Assembly (NCBI RefSeq): GCF_023913735.1
Contig: NZ_JAMXBH010000006.1
Location: 1-64,000, forward strand
Reading direction: 5' to 3'
Origin: Pseudarthrobacter raffinosi
GTDB taxonomy: Bacteria; Actinomycetota; Actinomycetes; Actinomycetales; Micrococcaceae
DNA: 64,000 nucleotides
This document shows, in pieces, positions 57,864-64,000 of the stretch (position 1 is the stretch's first letter; the number at the start of each line of letters is the position of its first letter). Under the pieces are notes generated by a model. That model ran no database searches. It saw nothing but the letters and a program-made list of their open reading frames with translations, and was not told the origin of the DNA. The translations under genes were made by a program, and so were the position numbers.

Positions 57864-59150
57864 CTACGGCCGCGCGGCGTCCGCCTGCCCTTGTGTGGCG
57901 GCCCGTGCGGTTTCGTCGTTCCCCCGGGGATGTACGACGGCGACTGTCACCGCTGTGATGCATGCCAGGGCCATGATTGCCACGGCAAGCGCCGTCCAGC
58001 CCAGGGACTGGAACACCAGTCCGCCCGCCCAGCCGATGACGCTCGAGCCCAGGTAATAGGCCAGGTTGTAGAGCGACGATGCCTGGGCGCGGCCGGTGGT
58101 GGCGATGTTTCCGGTCCAGCCTGCGCCGATGCTGTGCGCCGCGAAGAAGCCGCCCGTGAAGATCACCAGGCCAGCAAGGATCAGGGCGAGCAGCTGCGTA
58201 AGCGTCAGCGCCAGCCCGGCCACCATCAGGACGATGCCAGCCAGCAGTACATTCCTGCGGCCAAACCTGGCCGTCAACCCGCCGGCCCAGCGGGAAGAGA
58301 ACGTTCCGGAAAGGTACGCAAGGAAGATCAGGCTGATCAGGGTGGCAGGCAGCGTGAAAGGCTCAGCGGTCAGCCGGAAGCCGAGGTAGTTGTAGACGGC
58401 CACAAACCCGCCCATCATCAGGAAGGCCTGCGTGTAGAGCGCCAGCAGCCGGGGATTGCGCACATGCCCGCCGAGCGTCGCCATGGCACCGCGCAGCCCG
58501 GCGGCCTTGGCGGCGGTGAATCCCTTCGCCTGCGGTACCAGACCCAGGAAGAGCACCGCGGCCACTGTTGCCAGCAGGGACACAGCCAGGGCGGCAGTGC
58601 GCCAGCCCCAGAGCTCACCTACCGGGCCTGCCACGAGCCGGCCGGCCAGCCCGCCCAGCGTTGTGCCGGCAACGTAGCTGCCTGCGGCCATGGCCGCATG
58701 GGCCCTGTTCACTTCCTCGTTCAGGTAGGCGATGGCGATGGCCGGGATCCCGCCCAGCGCCATGCCTTCCAGCAGCCGCAAGGCAAGCAGGGCGCCGAAA
58801 GTGGGGGCGAGCGGTACCAGCAAGCCCAGGATAGTGGCGGCGGAGATGCCCCATGCCATGGCCTTGACCCTGCCGATCCTGTCCGCGAGGAAGGACCACG
58901 GAATGACGGTGATAGCCAGGCCCACCGTGGCCAGCGAAATGGTCAGCGCGGCCTCTGCCGCGGTCACCTTCAGGTCTGCCGCCAGGAGCGGCAAGACCGC
59001 CTGGGTGGAGTAGAGCTGGGCGAACGTTGCCACGCCCGCGAAGGCCAGGCCGGCCAGAATCTTGTTGTAGGCAGCGGAGCCTTTGGGATGTCCCGCCCAG
59101 GGATCCTGCGCTGGACTGAAAGTTCCTGGGGCTGCGGTATTCAGTGGCAT
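57864..59150 (-). CDS. MFS transporter (YnfM-like)
   Basis: 428 residues, 12 TM segments. The opening FAGVATFAQLYSTQAVLPLLA and SFLADRIGRVKAM are typical of the YnfM/arabinose-efflux-like group. Substrate unknown. Divergent from a LysR-type regulator gene with a T-N11-A site between them, so control by that regulator is likely. Confidence 0.87.
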   Translation of the reverse strand: MPLNTAAPGTFSPAQDPWAGHPKGSAAYNKILAGLAFAGVATFAQLYSTQAVLPLLAADLKVTAAEAALTISLATVGLAITVIPWSFLADRIGRVKAMAWGISAATILGLLVPLAPTFGALLALRLLEGMALGGIPAIAIAYLNEEVNRAHAAMAAGSYVAGTTLGGLAGRLVAGPVGELWGWRTAALAVSLLATVAAVLFLGLVPQAKGFTAAKAAGLRGAMATLGGHVRNPRLLALYTQAFLMMGGFVAVYNYLGFRLTAEPFTLPATLISLIFLAYLSGTFSSRWAGGLTARFGRRNVLLAGIVLMVAGLALTLTQLLALILAGLVIFTGGFFAAHSIGAGWTGNIATTGRAQASSLYNLAYYLGSSVIGWAGGLVFQSLGWTALAVAIMALACITAVTVAVVHPRGNDETARAATQGQADAARP

Positions 59151-59176
59151 AGCTCAAGGGTAGGCTTCGGCAATGT

Positions 59177-59191
59177 ATGCTTCCAATGCAT
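59177..59191. promoter_or_regulatory. LysR-type binding site candidate
   Basis: ATGC-TTCCAAT-GCAT contains a dyad T-N11-A (TGCTTCCAATGCA) between the divergent MFS and LysR genes, the expected place for a LysR regulatory site. Confidence 0.5.
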
Positions 59192-59241
59192 CTTTTAGGC
59201 ACATTTCATATCCAGAGTGGAACGTTTGAAAGGTGGAGCCG

Positions 59242-60228
59242 ATGCACTCGGACCACAAACAGCTGGTGAAGCTCCTGCCGCTGCTCCCCATCCTGGCTGA
59301 ACTGGGCCGGACCCAGCACGTCACTGAAACGGCCGAGCTCCTGGGAGTACCCCAGTCAACGGTGAGCCGGGCGCTGTCCCGGGCCAGCGCCGTCGTCGGA
59401 ACAGAACTGCTGATCCGGGACGGACGGGGCATCCGCCTGACAGCGGCCGCCCGGACGCTGCTGCCGTACATCGAGTCGGCCCTGACCGAGTTCCAGGCCG
59501 GACTGGACCTGGTCCGGCACGAGTCGGACGTGGTGCGGGGGAAGGTGTCGCTGTCCTTTCAGCACACGTTCGGGGAGGCCACCTTGCCCCTGCTCATCAG
59601 TGCCTTCCGCAGCCGCCACCCGGAGGCCGGCTTCATCCTCAGCCAGGGGGCGCGGGACACCTGCCTGGCGGGGCTGGCCTCGGGTCAGGCGGACCTGGCA
59701 CTGACCGCCCCTGTTCCGGCGGCAAGCAGCACCATCTCTTCGGCGTCGCTCTACCGTGAGCCCCTCCGGCTGGTGGTTCACCACGGCCACCCGCTGGCCG
59801 GACGGGACGCCGTCAGGATGCAGGACATCCGCAGGGACCCCTTCGTCGCGCTGGAGCCGGGGTACGGCATGCGGTCACTGACGGATGCCTTGTTCCGCGA
59901 GGCAGGCTTCCGGCCGCGGATCGCCTTCGAAAGCCAGGACACCCACACCGCCCGTGGTTTGGTCGCCGCGGGACTCGGCGTCAGCATCCTGCCGCCCGGG
60001 GGCAGTGCGCCGGGGCGCCACCTCAGTCCGGAAACGGGCAACTTGGGCTGGGTTGAACTTACCTTGGAATCCGGCCTTGCCTACCGCGAAATCGGGCTGG
60101 GCTGGCGCCGGCGGAAACCCGGCCCCGACGCCGAGCCCGATCCTGTCCGCTTCTTCCGGGAGATGGTCCTGCAGGAGGGCCCGCATTTGCTGGCGGGCCT
60201 CGTCGTCGCCCGTTCAGGCAGGGGATAG
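59242..60228 (+). CDS. LysR-family transcriptional regulator
   Basis: 328 residues: N-terminal wHTH (AELLGVPQSTVSRALSRA) and a periplasmic-binding-like effector domain (KVSLSFQHTFGEATLPLLI, GLVAAGLGVSILP). Start ATG at 59242 follows AAAGGTGGAG; a GTG at 59233 lies in that site. Probably regulates the divergent MFS transporter. Confidence 0.88.
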   Translation: MHSDHKQLVKLLPLLPILAELGRTQHVTETAELLGVPQSTVSRALSRASAVVGTELLIRDGRGIRLTAAARTLLPYIESALTEFQAGLDLVRHESDVVRGKVSLSFQHTFGEATLPLLISAFRSRHPEAGFILSQGARDTCLAGLASGQADLALTAPVPAASSTISSASLYREPLRLVVHHGHPLAGRDAVRMQDIRRDPFVALEPGYGMRSLTDALFREAGFRPRIAFESQDTHTARGLVAAGLGVSILPPGGSAPGRHLSPETGNLGWVELTLESGLAYREIGLGWRRRKPGPDAEPDPVRFFREMVLQEGPHLLAGLVVARSGRG

Positions 60229-60306
60229 GCGGCGCGGTGCTGAGACACGACGGCCTCCCGCCGCCCGGCAGCGCTTCGCCGCCAGCGTTTCAGTAGGCTG
60301 GGGGAC

Positions 60307-61284
60307 GTGACTGATAGCGAGCACCCCCAGACCACAACTTCCGGACACCACCCGCTGGGCGGCGCCACGTCCGCGGCCGCCACGGGTCCCCTCACGGGGG
60401 TCATCATCGGCCTGGACATCGGAGGTACAAAGACCCGCGGCGTCAGGTTTGAGGACGGCGTTGCCGTGGCCGACGAGTCCGCCGGCAGCTCCAACGTCCA
60501 GAACGTCAGCCGCGAACAGGCGGCGATGAACCTCGCGGATCTCTTCTCCCGGATCGGCGGCGGCCAGGTGGCCCAGGTGTATGCCGGGGCCGGTGGCATA
60601 GACACCGACGATGACGCCGCAGCCCTTGCCGCGCTGATCGAACCCCATGTTCCGGGAGCCAAAGTCACGGTAGTCCACGACTCACGGCTGCTGCTGGCCG
60701 CGGGCGGCGCCAGTACCGGCGTGGCCGTGATCGCGGGAACCGGCTCTGCAGCCTGGGGAAGGAATGCCGCCGGCGACGAAGCCCGGGCCGGCGGCTGGGG
60801 CTACCTGCTTGGGGATGAAGGCAGCGGCTACTGGCTCGGCCGTGAGGCGGTCCGGCACAGCCTGCGCCGGATGAACCAGGGACTCCCGGCGGACCAGCTG
60901 ACCGAGGCGCTGCTTGCAGCCTGCGGAGTGGACCACCCCAACAAGCTGATTGCGCTCTTCCATTCCCCGGACACCGGCCGCCGGTTCTGGGCCCAGCAGG
61001 CACGCCTGGTGGTGGAGGCGGCTGCGGCGGGCCACCCGGTCAGCCAGGAGCTCCTGGACCAGGCCGGCCAAGACCTTGCCGGCCTGGCTGCGCAGGCCCT
61101 GCGGAAGCTTGGAATCGACGGCCCGGTAATTCTCGGCAGCGGACTCGGCATGAACGTGATTCCGCTGCAGGACTCTTTCCGGAGCCACCTGGCCGCCGCC
61201 GGCGTCTCCGATGTCCGTGTCCTGGACCAGGACCCTGTGTTTGGCGTCCTGAAGCTGGTCTCGGAAGCGTCAGGGGCCCACTGA
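60307..61284 (+). CDS. BadF/BadG/BcrA-type ATPase, N-acetylglucosamine kinase-like
   Basis: 325 residues with the ASKHA fold: GLDIGGTKTRGVRF near residue 34 (phosphate loop), VIAGTGSAAWG, and GYLLGDEGSGYWLGREA, the last typical of GlcNAc kinases in this family. Likely phosphorylates an amino sugar. TAGGCT at 60294-60299 and GTG at 60307 fit a leaderless transcript. The 3' end overlaps the convergent pirin gene by 15 bases. Confidence 0.85.
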   Translation: MTDSEHPQTTTSGHHPLGGATSAAATGPLTGVIIGLDIGGTKTRGVRFEDGVAVADESAGSSNVQNVSREQAAMNLADLFSRIGGGQVAQVYAGAGGIDTDDDAAALAALIEPHVPGAKVTVVHDSRLLLAAGGASTGVAVIAGTGSAAWGRNAAGDEARAGGWGYLLGDEGSGYWLGREAVRHSLRRMNQGLPADQLTEALLAACGVDHPNKLIALFHSPDTGRRFWAQQARLVVEAAAAGHPVSQELLDQAGQDLAGLAAQALRKLGIDGPVILGSGLGMNVIPLQDSFRSHLAAAGVSDVRVLDQDPVFGVLKLVSEASGAH

Positions 61285-62298
61285 CCGCTTCCGGGGTGTC
61301 AGCCTGACGGCCGGCATGATGGGGGCGGGGATGCGTCCGGCTTCAGCGCCCGCATCCGGGCCGTGCCCTTCAACCAGCCCGTAGCGGGCTCCGCGGGCTG
61401 CAGCGTCAGGCAGTGCGGCCTGGGCTTCCCAGTCCGCACGGGCCTGCTCCACTTCGTCGTGCGTGCGGCCCACGAAGTTCCACCACATCAGCAGTTCCTC
61501 CTGGAACGGCTCCCCGCCGATCAGGAGGAACCGTGTGCCGGGCAGGGCCTGGAACTCCAGCGTCGTACGTCCCGCGCCCAGGTAGCCCAGCGGCCCGGGC
61601 GGGACCTCCTGCCCGTCCAGCGTCAGCCCGCCGTCGAGCACCAGGACAGCATGCTCAAAGTGAGCGTTCAGCGGCAGGACGGCCAGGCCGTCGCAGGAGA
61701 TGTCCGCTCCGACGATGGGGGAGTACATCGTGGCCGGCGACACCGCCCCGGCGAATTCGCCCACCATCACAGTCGCAGTGAAACCCGGCCCCGTCACTGA
61801 AGGCAGTTCCCGGTGCTGCTCGAACGCGGGCTCGCGGCGGCGTTCCGAATCCGGCAACGCTACCCAGAGCTGCAGGCCGCGCTGCACGGGCAGCGGCGCG
61901 CCCGCGTCGGGATCCGGCAGGACGGCGAACTCGGAGTGGGACACCCCGTGCCCGGCGGTCATGATGTTCAGCTCACCTGGCCGGACCACAACATCGCTGC
62001 CCACGCTGTCCCGGTGCCGGATGTTCCCCGCAAGCGGCCAGGTGACCGTCTGCAGGCCCGTGTGCGGGTGGGGGAGTACGGACATGGCGATGCGGTCCGG
62101 ACCGAAACTGTCCAGGAAGCACCAGGCTCCGATGGTGGGCAGGCCGCGCTGCGGGAGCGTGCGCCGGACGTTCATGGCCCGCACGCCGCCCAGCGGAACC
62201 TCGCGTTCGGGCCAGAGCTGCAGGCAAGGGCCGGACGTCCCTTCAGGGCCTGCGGGCGGACAAAGTTCCTGTTGCGGAGCCACTTCCAAGTTGGTCAC
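61270..62298 (-). CDS. Pirin-family protein
   Basis: 342 residues, bicupin. The metal site is VLPHPHTGLQTVTWPL and GHGVSHSE in the first cupin; the C-terminal PF05726-type domain has VLVLDGGLTLDGQEV and GGEPFQEELLMWWNFVGR. Pirins have quercetinase or regulatory roles; function here is not clear. GTG at 62298 lies six bases after a TAGAGT box on the minus strand, suggesting leaderless translation. Confidence 0.9.
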   Translation of the reverse strand: MTNLEVAPQQELCPPAGPEGTSGPCLQLWPEREVPLGGVRAMNVRRTLPQRGLPTIGAWCFLDSFGPDRIAMSVLPHPHTGLQTVTWPLAGNIRHRDSVGSDVVVRPGELNIMTAGHGVSHSEFAVLPDPDAGAPLPVQRGLQLWVALPDSERRREPAFEQHRELPSVTGPGFTATVMVGEFAGAVSPATMYSPIVGADISCDGLAVLPLNAHFEHAVLVLDGGLTLDGQEVPPGPLGYLGAGRTTLEFQALPGTRFLLIGGEPFQEELLMWWNFVGRTHDEVEQARADWEAQAALPDAAARGARYGLVEGHGPDAGAEAGRIPAPIMPAVRLTPRKRSVGP

Positions 62299-62528
62299 AG
62301 TCCAACTCTAGGCGCGGGCAGAGCCGGGCGTAAGCGCAGCACCGGCACCTTGTGATCGAAGGACCCATCCGCGGGCGGCTGTCCAACGAATGGTTACAGT
62401 AGGGATTCTCTTGCCCGGATTGCCTTCGGATCCGGTTACGCTGTGAACGGATTGCGTTACCGTAAATATCAGTGAGCTTATGACCCAACACTGTCCGATG
62501 CCGTCCAACAGAACAGGTAAGTCCGGGA

Positions 62529-63628
<1,100 letters not shown>

Positions 63629-63629
<1 letters not shown>

Positions 63630-64000
63630 TGGAGTGGTTCCTGGCAAACAGCGGCATGGTCATGGGACTGGCGGGCCAGCACCTGGTCCTGGCCCTGATC
63701 CCGATGGTCCTGGGGCTGGTTATTTCCATTCCGCTGGCGCAGGTGGCGCGGACCCACCCTGCGCTTCGGTCGGTGGTGGTGACCGCCAGTTCACTGCTGT
63801 ATACCGTCCCGTCGCTGGCGCTGTTCATCATCCTGCCCTCGATTCTCGGAACCCGGATCCTGGACCCGCTCAACGTCATTGTTGCCCTGACCATCTATGC
63901 GGTGGCGCTGCTGGTCCGGGCAGCCCTGGATGCTTTTGACTCCGTGGAGGAGGATCTCCGGCAAGCTGCGATTGCCATGGGGTACAAGCCGTGGCTGCGC
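63629..64000 (+). CDS. Quaternary-amine ABC transporter permease (5' part, cut by window edge)
   Basis: 124 codons run to the end of the window without a stop. Three hydrophobic segments (QHLVLALIPMVLGLVISIPLA first) and the permease-type EAA loop AAIAMGYKPWLR are visible. By position and sequence this is the OpuCB-type membrane subunit partnering the ATPase before it; solute-binding protein and second permease genes are expected beyond the edge. Confidence 0.85.

Overview
The window is chromosomal DNA of a high-GC Gram-positive actinobacterium, most likely a Micrococcaceae member of the Arthrobacter/Pseudarthrobacter type. Supporting signs are the GC-rich codon usage, mycothiol genes (ino1, mshA), a GuaB3 paralogue beside guaB and guaA, a GroEL with a His-rich tail next to groES behind two CIRCE operators, the actinobacterial order alr-tsaE-tsaB-rimI-tsaD, a tRNA without an encoded CCA, and many genes that look leaderless (a TANNNT box 6-7 bases before a GTG/ATG). 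Genus placement is inference; no 16S gene is present.

Layout. 1-471: end of an IS3-type element abutting a gene remnant. 523-7090: aldo/keto reductase, ino1, an AbiEi/DUF559-type nuclease-like gene, fhs and mshA, laced with three arrays of a 32-33 bp repeat. 7210-10335: acetyltransferase, GH4 glycosidase and PfkB sugar kinase. 10414-14657: alr plus the t6A tRNA-modification genes in one overlapping operon. 14715-22464: carboxylate-amine ligase, GH3 lipoprotein, shikimate dehydrogenase-like gene, methyltransferase, membrane protein, groES-groEL. 22649-30604: ATP-dependent DNA ligase, a LuxR regulator followed by a PQ-loop protein and a flavin monooxygenase, DUF389 protein, acyltransferase. 30827-43158: guaB, ABC exporter, subtilase, guaB3, glpD, EIIA, SURF1, DUF3817, guaA. 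43288-47394: a large DUF4011-like helicase/nuclease with a broken Walker A motif. 47414-51948: SAF protein, FmdB/Ruc-like zinc ribbon, 5-formyl-THF cyclo-ligase, galU, rimJ-like, SepX/GlpR-like membrane protein. 52088-64000: tRNA-Ala, ABC-F protein, asnC-DUF1761-corA, two MFS transporters with Lrp and LysR regulators, BadF-type kinase, pirin, and the start of a quaternary-amine ABC importer cut by the window edge.

How parts cooperate. Ino1 makes the inositol-3-phosphate that MshA glycosylates in mycothiol synthesis. Fhs and the formyl-THF cyclo-ligase both feed the folate one-carbon pool. GuaB and GuaA are successive steps of GMP synthesis. TsaE, TsaB and TsaD jointly make t6A37. GlpD uses glycerol-3-phosphate.

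Most of the window is core chromosome. The least conventional items are the 32-bp repeat arrays that follow ino1, fhs and mshA, the Walker-A-defective helicase/nuclease, and a perfect 32-bp-arm palindrome at 17674-17739. No phage, CRISPR array or obvious biosynthetic cluster was seen. No gene-free stretch exceeds 300 bases; the largest gaps (about 220-230 bases, before guaB, guaB3 and the importer operon) are described in their entries.
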